Notes: a model not told the origin generated them from the letters alone. DNA of 64,000 nt from Suilimivivens sp009774465 (GCA_947382645.1 CANDAE010000002.1:124001-188000), one strand, 5' to 3'. Positions 14,202 through 23,731 are shown, numbered from the stretch's first letter. Numbers and translations: made by a program.

Positions 14202-15149
14202 TTACCATTCCTTACACCTTAAGCAGCTTACAAAATGATTGGGCATAACCTCAGTAAGTTCCTGCTTCCTGTGACACTCTTCCTTTGCATAGGGGCATCT
14301 GGCTGCAAAGCGGCATCCCGGTTTTGGATTAATGGGTGAAGTGATCTCACCTTTCAACATAATCCGCTTCCTCCGGTTGTGAATATCCGTAGAGGGAATC
14401 GCGGAAAGCAACGCTTTTGTATAGGGATGCAGCGGATGCTCAAACAGTTCTCCGGCAGGGGCGGTCTCCACCAGTTGTCCCAAATACATCACACAGATAT
14501 CATCAGAAATGTGGCGGACAACTGACAGATCATGGGTAACAAACATATAAGTCATATTTCTCTGCTGCTGCAAATCCTGCAGTAAATTTAAGACTTGAGC
14601 CTGAATGGACACATCCAGCGCAGATACCGGCTCGTCACATACCACAAATGCCGGATTCAGTGCGATTGCCCTTGCAATCCCAACTCTCTGGCGTCTCCCT
14701 CCGTCCAGCTCATGGGGGTAAGCCTTTCTCATCCGACGGTCAATCCCCACCAGTTCCATCAACTTATCCGTTTCTTCTGCTACCTGTTTTTTACTGAAAC
14801 GCCTTGAAAGCATTAAGGGCTCTTTTACCGTTTCTTCTACTGTCATACGTGGATTTAAGGAAGAATAAGGATCCTGAAAAATAATCTGCATATCGCCCTT
14901 TAACTGATTTTGCTTTGCAGCATTAACATGAGTGATATCTTCTCCTTTAAAGAAAATCTGACCTCCCGTACTTTCCTGTAAGTGTATAATCGTCCTTCCG
15001 AGAGTGGACTTGCCACACCCGGATTCGCCAACCACGCCCATAGTCCTGCCGGCGCCGATTTTCATTGTCACACCGTCTACTGCGTGGAGCATTCCTTTCG
15101 GTGTGCTAAAATACTTCTGTAAATTTTTCACTTCTATCACAGCAGACAT
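14202..15149 (-). CDS. Oligopeptide/dipeptide ABC transporter ATPase, DppF/OppF type
   Basis: 315 aa. Walker A GESGCGKST, Q-loop region IIFQDPYSSLNPRMTV, Walker B FVVCDEP, H-loop VTHDLSVV, and the family-specific C-terminal Cys cluster (GCRFAARCPYAKEEC) typical of peptide/nickel ABC ATPases. The signature motif reads LDGGRRQRV instead of LSGGQ: Ser to Asp and Gln to Arg, which could alter ATP contact. The gene overlaps the dppD-like gene by 13 bp and its RBS GGAGGAAG lies inside it. Works as heterodimer with the DppD-like ATPase. Confidence 0.92.
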   Translation of the reverse strand: MSAVIEVKNLQKYFSTPKGMLHAVDGVTMKIGAGRTMGVVGESGCGKSTLGRTIIHLQESTGGQIFFKGEDITHVNAAKQNQLKGDMQIIFQDPYSSLNPRMTVEETVKEPLMLSRRFSKKQVAEETDKLMELVGIDRRMRKAYPHELDGGRRQRVGIARAIALNPAFVVCDEPVSALDVSIQAQVLNLLQDLQQQRNMTYMFVTHDLSVVRHISDDICVMYLGQLVETAPAGELFEHPLHPYTKALLSAIPSTDIHNRRKRIMLKGEITSPINPKPGCRFAARCPYAKEECHRKQELTEVMPNHFVSCLRCKEW

Positions 15150-16129
15150 GTTTCTTCCTCCTGTTCCGGTTTATTACAGCATCTGCAAAAATGTCCCGGT
15201 GAAACTTCCACCATAGGTGCCATCTCCTGGCATTTTGGGGCGCAATGCTTACACCTGGGTGCAAAATAACAGCCTTTTGGTAAATCCGTAGGATCAGGCG
15301 GCATCCCTTCTATGGATTTCAGCCTGTCCACATCCTTTTCAAATCCCGGAATTGCGCCGAAAAGCCCAATGGTATAGGGATGAAGGGGATGATCAAAAAT
15401 ACTTTCTTTCGTTCCATATTCCACAATCTGTCCGGCATAAATCACTGCCACATTATCGCAAACCTCCGCCACAATTCCCAGGTCGTGGGTAATCATAATC
15501 ATGGATGTGTTCAGTTTTTCCTTAAGCTCACTGATCATTTCAAGCACCTGTGCCTGAATGGTTACATCCAGCGCTGTGGTAGGCTCATCAGCAAGCAATA
15601 ATTCCGGATTACAGGCCAACGCCATAGCAATCACCACACGCTGTTTCATTCCGCCGGAAAACTGATGAGGATAATCTCTGTAACGCTCTGCCGGAATTCC
15701 TACCATTTCCAGCATTTCACAGGCCCGCATTTGAGCTTCCTTTTTACTCCCCTTACTGTGCAGCCGGACCGCCTCCGCAATTTGTTCTCCCACCTTGTGC
15801 ACAGGATTCAGCGCTGTCATGGGGTCCTGAAAAATCATTGAAATTCTGCTTCCTCTTACCTTAAGCATTTCCTTTTCCGATGCAGCAAGAAGATTCTGCC
15901 CTTCCAGAAGAATTTTTCCCCTTGGCACTCTTGCCTGAATTTCCGGCAGGATTCCCATAATTGCCTTTGCAATGGTAGTCTTTCCTGCTCCGGTTTCTCC
16001 TACAAGTCCTAATGTTTTACCTTTTTCCAACTGAAAGGACACACCATTTACCGCATGAACACTCTCGCCTTCTGACTGGTATTCCACCCATAAATCTTCC
16101 ACTTTTAAAAACACATCTTTTTCCTTCAT
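15137..16129 (-). CDS. Oligopeptide/dipeptide ABC transporter ATPase, DppD/OppD type
   Basis: 330 aa. Walker A GETGAGKTT, Q-loop MIFQDPMTALNPV, canonical signature FSGGMKQRV, Walker B LLLADEPTTALDV, H-loop ITHDLG, and C-terminal GCYFAPRCKHCAPKC cluster. Partner of the DppF-like ATPase; if one of the two sites is degenerate it is the other subunit's signature. RBS and spacing place it 13 bp after the dppC-like gene in the operon. Confidence 0.93.
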   Translation of the reverse strand: MKEKDVFLKVEDLWVEYQSEGESVHAVNGVSFQLEKGKTLGLVGETGAGKTTIAKAIMGILPEIQARVPRGKILLEGQNLLAASEKEMLKVRGSRISMIFQDPMTALNPVHKVGEQIAEAVRLHSKGSKKEAQMRACEMLEMVGIPAERYRDYPHQFSGGMKQRVVIAMALACNPELLLADEPTTALDVTIQAQVLEMISELKEKLNTSMIMITHDLGIVAEVCDNVAVIYAGQIVEYGTKESIFDHPLHPYTIGLFGAIPGFEKDVDRLKSIEGMPPDPTDLPKGCYFAPRCKHCAPKCQEMAPMVEVSPGHFCRCCNKPEQEEETCLL

Positions 16130-16142
16130 TTCCCCGGCCTCC

Positions 16143-17006
16143 TTATTTCTTTAACTTGGGATCCAGCGCATCCCGAAGTCCATCACCAAGCATGTTTAAG
16201 CTCAACACGGTCACTGCAAGAACAATTCCGGGAAAAATAACCATATGGGGATAATCCCTTAAATAACTTCTTGCTCCTGAAAGCATGGCGCCCCACTCAG
16301 GATTAGGCGGCTGGACGCCAAGTCCCACATAGCTCAGCCCTGCAGCCATCAATATAGAGCTTGCAACTCCCATAGTCGCAGTGACGATCATTGAAGAAAG
16401 AGAGTTGGGCAGTACATGTTTGACAATAATCCTAAGCTTGCTGCAGTTCTGCAAGGTGGCGGACGCTTCCAGATATTCCATATTTCTGATAGACATAATC
16501 TGTGCCCGAAGCAGCCTCACATATTGGGGCATAGTGGATACGGAAATTGCCAGAATACAGTTGCCAAACCCGCTTCCCAAAACAGCGGAAATAACCACTG
16601 CCATCAGCATTCCGGGAATGGAAGAAAAAATATCCAGAAACCGCATAATAATACTGTCAACGATTCCTCCAAAAAAACCCGCCGCCGAACCCAGCACCAG
16701 TCCAAAGATTACGGAAAGCCCCACAGATCCAAGACCAAGGATTAAAGAATATCTGGCGCCATAAATCAACCGGCTTAAAATATCTCTCCCCAGTTCATCA
16801 CACCCAAATAAATGCTGAAAGGATGGACTGGCAAATCTGCTTCCCATATCCATTTTTGTGTAGGAATAAGGCATAATCCAGGTTGCCAGAAGCGCAATCA
16901 GAATCAAAATGCTTAAAATCACAAGACCTGCCAGCGAAGCTTTATTCCTGGACATTCTTTTTATAACTGCCAATGCCTGGCTTTCTGATTTGTATCTTTT
17001 GTCCAT
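16143..17006 (-). CDS. Oligopeptide/dipeptide ABC transporter permease, DppC/OppC type
   Basis: 288 aa from MDKRYKSE (ATG 17006, GGAGG 7 nt upstream). OppC N-terminal segment SRNKASLAGLVILSILILIAL, then FGCDELGRDILSRLIYGARYSL and the EAA-loop region, about six membrane spans, ending LNMLGDGLRDALDPKLKK as is standard. An in-frame ATG at 17096 would add 30 residues (MCRSHKLDIAEPN...), but these come from repeat C and do not resemble any DppC N-terminus, so I reject it. Confidence 0.93.
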   Translation of the reverse strand: MDKRYKSESQALAVIKRMSRNKASLAGLVILSILILIALLATWIMPYSYTKMDMGSRFASPSFQHLFGCDELGRDILSRLIYGARYSLILGLGSVGLSVIFGLVLGSAAGFFGGIVDSIIMRFLDIFSSIPGMLMAVVISAVLGSGFGNCILAISVSTMPQYVRLLRAQIMSIRNMEYLEASATLQNCSKLRIIVKHVLPNSLSSMIVTATMGVASSILMAAGLSYVGLGVQPPNPEWGAMLSGARSYLRDYPHMVIFPGIVLAVTVLSLNMLGDGLRDALDPKLKK

Positions 17007-17010
17007 TTTT

Positions 17011-17150
17011 TTCCTCCATGCCGGAGCTGTTTGCGAAGGCCGCGAGCCAAATTTCAAATTTGGCTCTGCGATATCGAGTTTGTGGCTCCGGCACAAACTC
17101 GTGGTTGAAAAATCAGCACATCAGTGTGATTTTTCAACCTTTCTCCCTCC
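17011..17150 (-). repeat. Repeat C, copy 2: three consecutive strong hairpins
   Basis: Fills the dppB-dppC gap. Perfect stems on the plus strand: GAGCCAAATTT/AAATTTGGCTC (17044-17066), CGAGTTTGTG/CACAAACTCG (17075-17101) and GGTTGAAAAATC/GATTTTTCAACC (17103-17139). It ends with GGAGG that serves the dppC start. Related to 14119-14199. Confidence 0.85.
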
Positions 17151-17155
17151 TGCTG

Positions 17156-18085
17156 TTACTTGTACTGGGCTTTAATCCGGGGATCTACATAGGCATAAAT
17201 GATATCTACAAGCAGTACGATAAAGCTGAATGCCACTGCCAGAAAAACCACGCTGCCGCGCACCACCGGATAATCTCTGTTGTTTACTGCGGAAATCATA
17301 TAATTTCCAATTCCGGGAATGCTGAAAACAGATTCAATGACAATGGTTCCTCCCAAAGTCTTTCCAAAGGAGGTTCCCACCTGTGTGATTACGGGTATCA
17401 GTGCATTGGGCAGTGCATGTTTATAAACCGCAGTAAATTTGGAAACGCCTTTTGCCCTTGCTGTTGTCACATAATCAGAGCGGATTACCTCAAGCATACT
17501 GGACCGCACCAGTCTCGCCTGAGTAGCGATTCCTCCTAAAGACGTGGCAATAATGGGAATAATGTAATGCCTGAAGGTTCCCACCCCGGAAGGGGGCAGG
17601 ATACCTAAATGGACGGAAAAAACCAGCACCAGAAGAAGTCCGATCCAAAACTGAGGCATTGATACGCCAATCAGTGCAATCAACATGGAGATCCGGTCGC
17701 TTAGCTTATTTTGATTAACTGCCGCTGTAATTCCCAATGGGATTCCTATTACGCAGGAAAGAACCATGCTCCCAAGGGCCAGAATAAATGTGTATGGCAG
17801 TCTGGCTGCAATTTCCGTGGTAACCGCTTTGTTTGTAAAATAAGAAGTTCCCAGATTAAATTCTATAAAAGTTTCCTTTAAAAACCGGAGCAGTTGTACA
17901 ATATACCCGTCATTAAGTCCCATTGTTTCTCTTAATGCCTGTCTGTCCTCAAAGGTCGCGCTTGAACCTAAAATCATAACCGCCGGATCACCGGGGGTAA
18001 AATACAGGATTGTAAAAATTACAACTGCCACCCCCACCGCAACCGGTATCATCCACAAAAGTCTTTTTATCACATATTTTGACAT
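17156..18085 (-). CDS. Oligopeptide/dipeptide ABC transporter permease, DppB/OppB type
   Basis: 309 aa. N-terminus MSKYVIKRLLWMIPVAVGV with TPGDPA is the diagnostic first span and loop of DppB/OppB. The EAA loop is DYVTTARAKGVSKFTAVYKHALPNAL; the end reads YAYVDPRIK. About six spans. RBS AGAGG 7 nt from ATG. Second gene of the operon, 24 bp after the binding protein; a hairpin cluster (repeat C) follows before dppC. Confidence 0.93.
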   Translation of the reverse strand: MSKYVIKRLLWMIPVAVGVAVVIFTILYFTPGDPAVMILGSSATFEDRQALRETMGLNDGYIVQLLRFLKETFIEFNLGTSYFTNKAVTTEIAARLPYTFILALGSMVLSCVIGIPLGITAAVNQNKLSDRISMLIALIGVSMPQFWIGLLLVLVFSVHLGILPPSGVGTFRHYIIPIIATSLGGIATQARLVRSSMLEVIRSDYVTTARAKGVSKFTAVYKHALPNALIPVITQVGTSFGKTLGGTIVIESVFSIPGIGNYMISAVNNRDYPVVRGSVVFLAVAFSFIVLLVDIIYAYVDPRIKAQYK

Positions 18086-18109
18086 TCAAATACCTCTTTG
18101 CTTTTTTGC

Positions 18110-19783
18110 TTATCTTTCAAAATCTTCTGTATAAACAGCACATCCGGGTAAGAGCCATCCTTTAAAATTCGTCACAATTCCGTTTATACTGCTTTCTGTT
18201 ACATGGTAAATATTCGCCTGACAAATTGCATATACATAACATTCATCTTTAATGTAACTCATATAGGCATTAATGTTCTCTTCCGTATGTCCTTCATTGG
18301 ACTGAACTAAGCTTACCAGCTCCTGCAGTTTTTCATCCTCTACAAGACAGATTGCCGGCGTGCTCCCTGAAACCTGCAGTGTGCTTGCAAGTGAAGTTAC
18401 ATAGTCAACAGACTGCTTTTCGTCTAAAATAATGTCCCATTCCCCTGCTTCTGTCTTATAAGTCTGATATAAGGCGGATTCATATCCCAACAGTTCGCAG
18501 TTTAACCCAATTTCAAGAAGATAGCTTTGAATAATCTGCGCCATTGATTTATTAACCGAAGTCTGGGGATACATAATACGAATTACCTGCGAAGTATCCG
18601 CCCCTGAGGATGCTAAAAGTTCTTTGGCCTTTTCAATGTTATACTCATAATATTCTTCACTGTCCCACGCCCTGTTATAATCCACACATTCCGGATTTCC
18701 ATATGCTTTGGAAACCTTCGCGCCGCCATTAAACACTCCTTCTACGATTCCGCCTGCGTCAATTGCATAACAGATTGCCTTTCTGAATTCCGGATTGTTA
18801 TAAAATAAGCCTCCTTCCGAGCAGTTAAAAGTAATCCAATGGAAATTTGATCCTGCAATTGCAAATACATTATAATTGTCGTCCGCCTCAAAACGTGCCA
18901 CCTCTGCTGACGACATGTTTGCAGCAATATCCACCACATTGGTCTCAAGATTTGTAGAAACCTGAGAAGCTTCCGTTACAATGTGGAATGTAATTTTGTC
19001 AGCATTTGCAAGAGAAAAAGGAGAAATCAGGCTTTCATCCTTCTGCCAGTAATTTTCATTCTTTTCCACTGTCAAAGTAGAGCCTTCCACATAATCTGTC
19101 ACAATGTATGGCGACGTGCTCACAACATGTTCAATCATTTCATCATCACTTGACTCATAAGCTGCCTGTGTGACAATGGGAACCAGTCCGCACATCATAT
19201 TTTCTATATCTCCAACGGAATCTGTATTCAATTTGATATCCACTGTGTATTCATCCACTACACTACAGGAATCCAGGAGCTTACACTTTACGGAATTCCC
19301 CATTTCCGCCCATGTGTTAAAACAAAATGCCACATCCTGCGCGGTCAAATGATTTCCTGCGGAATCATAAATCGTATCATAAATGGTGACTCTCATGGTA
19401 AAATCATCAATTCTCTCACATTCTTTCATTAAAATTCCTGAAAGTCCTGTGTCGGACTCCGAATCATAATAAGCCAGATATTCATATAACGTCTGCATCA
19501 GGGACAATCTTCCGCTTGTTGCCGATGACCAGGGTGCAAGATTGGAAACATCATAGGAAATGGCAGTACTTACTTCCCCGGCCTGGGCTGCTTCCACCTC
19601 ACTGTCTGTCTCAGCCATAATCTCTCCTGCTGTATTAAGCTGCTCCTCCTCTTTTTCCTCCTGCTGCTCACTTTGCGTCGTTCCGGCAGGAGAATCTGCG
19701 TCCTCATTTTTGCCGCCGCATCCGGCCAGCATGGTAACTGTCATCATGCCGGCTAAAAATAAAGCTAATACCTTCTTTTTCAT
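18110..19783 (-). CDS. Peptide ABC transporter substrate-binding lipoprotein (SBP family 5)
   Basis: 557 aa. Signal peptide with lipobox LAGC (Cys about 22), an acidic spacer, then the family 5 domain: ISYDVSNLAPWSSATSGRLSLMQTLYEYL, FCFNTWAEMG, SPYIVTDYVEGSTLTVEKNENYW and AICYAIDAGGIVEGVFNGGA are typical of OppA/DppA/NikA proteins. It captures an oligopeptide or similar solute outside the cell. First gene of an eight-gene leftward operon, RBS GGAGG. Divergent from the AraC-type regulator at 19976, the likely controller. Ligand unknown. Confidence 0.92.
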   Translation of the reverse strand: MKKKVLALFLAGMMTVTMLAGCGGKNEDADSPAGTTQSEQQEEKEEEQLNTAGEIMAETDSEVEAAQAGEVSTAISYDVSNLAPWSSATSGRLSLMQTLYEYLAYYDSESDTGLSGILMKECERIDDFTMRVTIYDTIYDSAGNHLTAQDVAFCFNTWAEMGNSVKCKLLDSCSVVDEYTVDIKLNTDSVGDIENMMCGLVPIVTQAAYESSDDEMIEHVVSTSPYIVTDYVEGSTLTVEKNENYWQKDESLISPFSLANADKITFHIVTEASQVSTNLETNVVDIAANMSSAEVARFEADDNYNVFAIAGSNFHWITFNCSEGGLFYNNPEFRKAICYAIDAGGIVEGVFNGGAKVSKAYGNPECVDYNRAWDSEEYYEYNIEKAKELLASSGADTSQVIRIMYPQTSVNKSMAQIIQSYLLEIGLNCELLGYESALYQTYKTEAGEWDIILDEKQSVDYVTSLASTLQVSGSTPAICLVEDEKLQELVSLVQSNEGHTEENINAYMSYIKDECYVYAICQANIYHVTESSINGIVTNFKGWLLPGCAVYTEDFER

Positions 19784-19910
19784 AAACGTACCTCCAATTC
19801 ATTTTTTCATGAACATGCATGCACAATTTGTTGTTGTGAAATCATTTTATCAGCATCAGTTTCTTAAAAAAATGCACCTGTCTTTTGAAAAGGTGGACTT
19901 TTTTACGTTT

Positions 19911-19941
19911 TTTGTTGTTTTTGGGAAATCCAATTGATATA
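19911..19941 (+). promoter_or_regulatory. Promoter of the AraC-type regulator
   Basis: TTGTTT, 17-bp spacer, TATAAT on the plus strand, about 35 bp before the TTG start. It shares the short divergent region with the peptide transporter operon. Confidence 0.6.
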
Positions 19942-19975
19942 ATTGCCTTATGATTCTTTTGTGGAGGAGTTCATT

Positions 19976-21595
19976 TTGTATAAATTTACCATACTTACTG
20001 CAACCAAAGATGAAAAACTGTCCAGGCTCTTTGACCATTTCTTTCAGAGAGATGACATTTCCCACAAATTGATTGGAAATGTAAAGGATAAAGACAGTCT
20101 GCCTGCCCAAACTTTACGTTTTTTCCCTGATATTATTCTGCTGGACGCCGGTTTTTCCGGTTTTGATACCTTTCCTTTAGTTGACCGGATTCGCGAAAAC
20201 TATAAGGATTGTATTATTATTCTTATTTCCGCCAATCCAACTGTAGATTTTCTCTTAGAAGCAATTCACAAACATGTTTCCGACATAATTACCGCTCCTG
20301 TTACCGAAGAAATCTTATATAAAACTTTCCAGCAGGATTTTATGCTGCCTGCTTATCTGTCCCAAAACAGTTCCTTTTTTTCTAACTCCGCCAGCCGGCA
20401 GTTATTCATATACAAAGATGCCTACAGTGACAAGCTGCAAAATGAACCTCTTTCTAAAATCAACGAAAGCTATGGCACTTTTTTCAGAAAAGGCTTTTTC
20501 CGTGGATTAATTGTAAAAATGGACTACCCAAGTAACATTATGTCCATTTTTGAAAACAACCATCTGCGGGATAAAATCATTCTCATCATCAGGAAATATT
20601 TGTCTTCTCTTTGCTATGATATTTTGTTTGACAAGCTTTCGGACGGTGTATACGTTCTCTTAAACTACTCAACCTCCCAGCATGAATCCATAAATGCTGC
20701 GTCCAGAGAAATGTTTTCAGAAATTAAAGACTCTTTACAGTTTTTATATGGCGTGATTGTCACCATGTGCATCAGTAAAGAATATACAAATGTAAGGGAT
20801 TTTCAAAATATTAAAAATGAAGTTTTTGATGCCAGATATTTTCGCATCCATTTTGGAACCAATAAGATCCTGTCTACCAATTACGCAGACAAGCCACAGA
20901 TTTCATCGGAAAAAGCCTGGCATCTCCGCCAGCTTTTAGAGCAGATAAAGCATAACTTCCGAATACTGGATATTCCAGCCAGCACTGCCAAACTCAAACA
21001 GTTTTTCCTTTATGTGAAAGACAACAATATTATCTATACCAACGAAGTCCGGCTGCATATACGTCTTTTAATTGACAGCCTTTTCGAACTTTACGCAAAA
21101 GAAATTGATCAGTATACTTCCGCCGCCGATTTAAAACATGAATTTATCTACCGGGTAAATATGGCTTTTTCCTTTGACCGCATACAGATAACCTTTTTGG
21201 AAACGGTCACGGATATTTTAACCAATGTCTCCAATGTAATTCGCCGCCAATACCCCAGAGCAGTGGCAGACGCCATTCTTTTTATAGAAAAAAACTATCA
21301 AAAAGAAGTTTCCCTTAACATGCTTGCAAAAACAGCAGGGCTTACTCCCTCCTACTTTTCCGCTCTTTTCAAAAAAGAAACAGGAGAGACCTTATCAGAC
21401 TATCTGATCCGCTACCGCCTTGCCATTGCCCAGCAACTGCTGAAAGAAAGCCGGTTATCCATCGCTGAAGTGGCGGCATCAGCAGGCTATATGGACGTGA
21501 AATACTTCAGCAGACTGTTTAAGAAGCAAATGAATATTACCCCTTCGGCATTTCGGAAGCTTACTTCTCCACAGGCAGGTACAAAAACAGGTTAA
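19976..21595 (+). CDS. AraC-type response-regulator-like protein with degenerate receiver (TTG start)
   Basis: About 539 aa. N-terminal receiver-like fold (FTILTATKDEKL, PDIILLDAGFSGFDTFPLVDRIREN, CIIILISANPTVDF, ITAPVTEE). The Asp in LLDAGF could be the phosphoacceptor, but the acidic pair after strand 1 is missing and the conserved KP at strand 5 reads AP, so normal phosphorylation is doubtful. Residues about 120-420 are an uncharacterised middle region. The C-terminus is a two-HTH AraC/XylS domain (VSLNMLAKTAGLTPSYFSAL, LSIAEVAASAGYMDVKYFSR). TTG at 19976 has GGAGG 8 nt upstream; the upstream ATG at 19943 has none. No histidine kinase partner adjoins it. Probably activates the divergent peptide operon. 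Its 3' end overlaps the convergent kinase gene by 35 bp. Confidence 0.85.
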   Translation: MYKFTILTATKDEKLSRLFDHFFQRDDISHKLIGNVKDKDSLPAQTLRFFPDIILLDAGFSGFDTFPLVDRIRENYKDCIIILISANPTVDFLLEAIHKHVSDIITAPVTEEILYKTFQQDFMLPAYLSQNSSFFSNSASRQLFIYKDAYSDKLQNEPLSKINESYGTFFRKGFFRGLIVKMDYPSNIMSIFENNHLRDKIILIIRKYLSSLCYDILFDKLSDGVYVLLNYSTSQHESINAASREMFSEIKDSLQFLYGVIVTMCISKEYTNVRDFQNIKNEVFDARYFRIHFGTNKILSTNYADKPQISSEKAWHLRQLLEQIKHNFRILDIPASTAKLKQFFLYVKDNNIIYTNEVRLHIRLLIDSLFELYAKEIDQYTSAADLKHEFIYRVNMAFSFDRIQITFLETVTDILTNVSNVIRRQYPRAVADAILFIEKNYQKEVSLNMLAKTAGLTPSYFSALFKKETGETLSDYLIRYRLAIAQQLLKESRLSIAEVAASAGYMDVKYFSRLFKKQMNITPSAFRKLTSPQAGTKTG

Positions 21596-22892
21596 AGCTC
21601 TGTTCCTTTCTCTTTATCTCCATGCTCCCGCCATATTTCTTCACGATTTTCTGAATGCTTGCCAGACCGAAACCATGATTCTCCACATCCTTTTTGGTGG
21701 TTCGCGGAAGATAAATACCTCCTGTAATTTTCCTGTTGTTTTTATAGGAATCCCCATATACAGATTCTTCTTTGACATCCTCACTCTTACAGGCATTTTT
21801 GATATTAACTGCCAGGATTCCTTTTCCCAGCCTTGCATCCAGATTAACTTCCCGTAAAGGCTCTTCAAGCTCCATGCACGCCTCCACCGCATTGTCCAGT
21901 GCATTGGCAAAAATTGCGCAGATATCGGCCTTTTCAAAGGGAAGCTCTCCTTCAATGTCCAACTTTGCCGAAAACCTCACTTTTTTCTGTCTCATCAAAC
22001 CGGCCTTGTTCGTGAGCACTGCGTTTACTGTAGGATCGCCGCACCAGGAAAGCACCTGTACCAGTGTGGGATTATCCAGCATTCCCTTGATATACTCTTC
22101 CCTGCGCTGTTCCGGTAATGCTAAAAGCGCCTGTAGATGATTGGACATATCGTGCCTTAATCTTCGAATCTCAAACTGATGCTGCTCCATATTTTCATAA
22201 TATTTCTGATTCATAAGGGCCAGTGTATTTTCTCTCTCCAGCCGCTGCTGCTGTTCCAAAACGATAAGTACGCGTAAAAGGCCTACAAAGGACAGCATCA
22301 CCACCAGAAACAGAACTATATCAGCAATCACAGTTGATGCAATACTGCCATAAGGACTTCTAAGCAGAATAGCAGAAGAAAGTATTGCCAGGGGCGTCAG
22401 CGTCAGCACAAGCATCACCCTCCAAAGGGAAGGGGAAAGTTCAAACTCTCTCTCCGGTCTTCGAAAATGAACCATCAGGTACAAAAATACTGCAAAAATA
22501 AGTCTGCCTACTGTGTACATATTGCCATGAAACTCATCTATCCCACAGTAATGGGCCAAAAATCCCAGACAATTATCATAAAGGGCATTAAACGCAAAAA
22601 TTGAGCTGGAAAGAATCAGCCCCAACGTAATCTTTTTAAGGAAACTTCCTTTACAGGTAATCCATATCATAAACAGGAAAAGTGCTATACTGTATGACAA
22701 ATTTACCAAATCGCCTATGAAAATAACAGTAAAGCTGGCTACCCAGCACCCAATCAGGCAAAGCAGCCTCCACCACCATTTTTCTTTTATTTGAATCAAA
22801 CAGGATAGAGAAAGATAAATAAAAACTGCCGCCACCATCCCCAGTATGCCGAAAGGAAGTTGTTTGATCCATTCCCAGATAATCATACTCAT
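21561..22892 (-). CDS. GHKL-type sensor histidine kinase (AgrC-like)
   Basis: 443 aa. About six N-terminal membrane spans (to about residue 215), then the phosphoacceptor segment RRLRHDMSNHLQAL and a GHKL ATPase domain with NALDNAVEACM (N box) and ENHGFGLASIQKIVKKYGG (G2 box). This is the architecture of AgrC/SpdC-like kinases that sense peptides or envelope stress. Its start overlaps the LytTR regulator stop by 4 bp, so translation is coupled. The pair probably controls the divergent ABC exporter at 24.1 kb. Confidence 0.9.
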   Translation of the reverse strand: MSMIIWEWIKQLPFGILGMVAAVFIYLSLSCLIQIKEKWWWRLLCLIGCWVASFTVIFIGDLVNLSYSIALFLFMIWITCKGSFLKKITLGLILSSSIFAFNALYDNCLGFLAHYCGIDEFHGNMYTVGRLIFAVFLYLMVHFRRPEREFELSPSLWRVMLVLTLTPLAILSSAILLRSPYGSIASTVIADIVLFLVVMLSFVGLLRVLIVLEQQQRLERENTLALMNQKYYENMEQHQFEIRRLRHDMSNHLQALLALPEQRREEYIKGMLDNPTLVQVLSWCGDPTVNAVLTNKAGLMRQKKVRFSAKLDIEGELPFEKADICAIFANALDNAVEACMELEEPLREVNLDARLGKGILAVNIKNACKSEDVKEESVYGDSYKNNRKITGGIYLPRTTKKDVENHGFGLASIQKIVKKYGGSMEIKRKEQSFNLFLYLPVEK

Positions 22893-23617
22893 GACCGGTC
22901 CCCTCCCAGCAGGGCTTTTGCCAGTTTCACTGTGGCTTCTTCTTTCATATTTCTGCTCATGGGAAGTTCTTTTCCACCCACTGTAACGCTCTCTCCCCCA
23001 ATATATGTTACCTGTCCGGGATTTACCAGATATCTTTGATGAATCCGGACAAAGGCGCCGGATAACTGGGTTTCCACCTGATCCAGCTTTCCATAAAAAG
23101 AATATGCTTCCTTTTCATCCTTCTCTTTAAGAACCACATTTACCTTCCTTTTATCACTGTAAAAATAGGATATATTTTCCAGTGGAATCCGATAAGTCCC
23201 TTCCGGATTTTTAAAGATAAAATTCTCCTCTCTTTTATCAAAAATTTTCTCCCTCACCCGCCCCAAAACTTCCGAAAGGCGCTCCGTGCCTGCCGGTTTA
23301 ATCACATAGTCAAGGGCATTTACCTTATATCCGTCAAACACATAATCCCTGTATCCTGTGACAAACACAATGCACAGCTCCTTATCAAACTCCCTGATCT
23401 GCCCTGCCGCCTCCATTCCGCTTATCCCTTTCATTTCCACATCAAGAAACAAAAGGTCAATTTCCCCGGGATGCTTTTCCAGCCAGCGCACCGCACTTTC
23501 TCCTGTAGAAAATTCATAAACGATTTGTTCCGCGCCCTCTCTTATTACCTTCTCAAGCGCAAACCGCAAGGCGTCCCTTGCCTCCATCTGATCATCACAT
23601 ATACCAATGCGAAGCAT
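22889..23617 (-). CDS. LytTR-family response regulator (AgrA-like)
   Basis: 243 aa from MLRIGICDDQME (ATG 23617, GAGG just upstream). Receiver: acidic CDD, phosphoacceptor in FLDVEMKGISG, Thr in FVTGY, Lys in VIKPAG. LytTR DNA-binding domain from about residue 140: FIFKNPEGTYRIPLENISYFYSD, FVRIHQRYLVNPGQV. LytTR proteins bind 9-bp direct repeats about 21 bp apart; such repeats lie in the divergent promoter region (23732-23793). Cognate kinase is the overlapping downstream gene. Confidence 0.93.
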   Translation of the reverse strand: MLRIGICDDQMEARDALRFALEKVIREGAEQIVYEFSTGESAVRWLEKHPGEIDLLFLDVEMKGISGMEAAGQIREFDKELCIVFVTGYRDYVFDGYKVNALDYVIKPAGTERLSEVLGRVREKIFDKREENFIFKNPEGTYRIPLENISYFYSDKRKVNVVLKEKDEKEAYSFYGKLDQVETQLSGAFVRIHQRYLVNPGQVTYIGGESVTVGGKELPMSRNMKEEATVKLAKALLGGDRS

Positions 23618-23731
23618 TTTCCTCACCACCTGTAAAATCAATCCAAAACCAAAGTATGCTTATTTCAAACAAACATCATAATTATAATCTGTTCTTATTA
23701 GAAACACAATTCGCAACAGCAATTTCACTAT

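Noticed and set aside
17007..17096. 30-residue N-terminal extension of the DppC-like permease
   Set aside because: Entirely encoded by hairpin repeat C; the ATG at 17006 has its own GGAGG and matches the normal family start.
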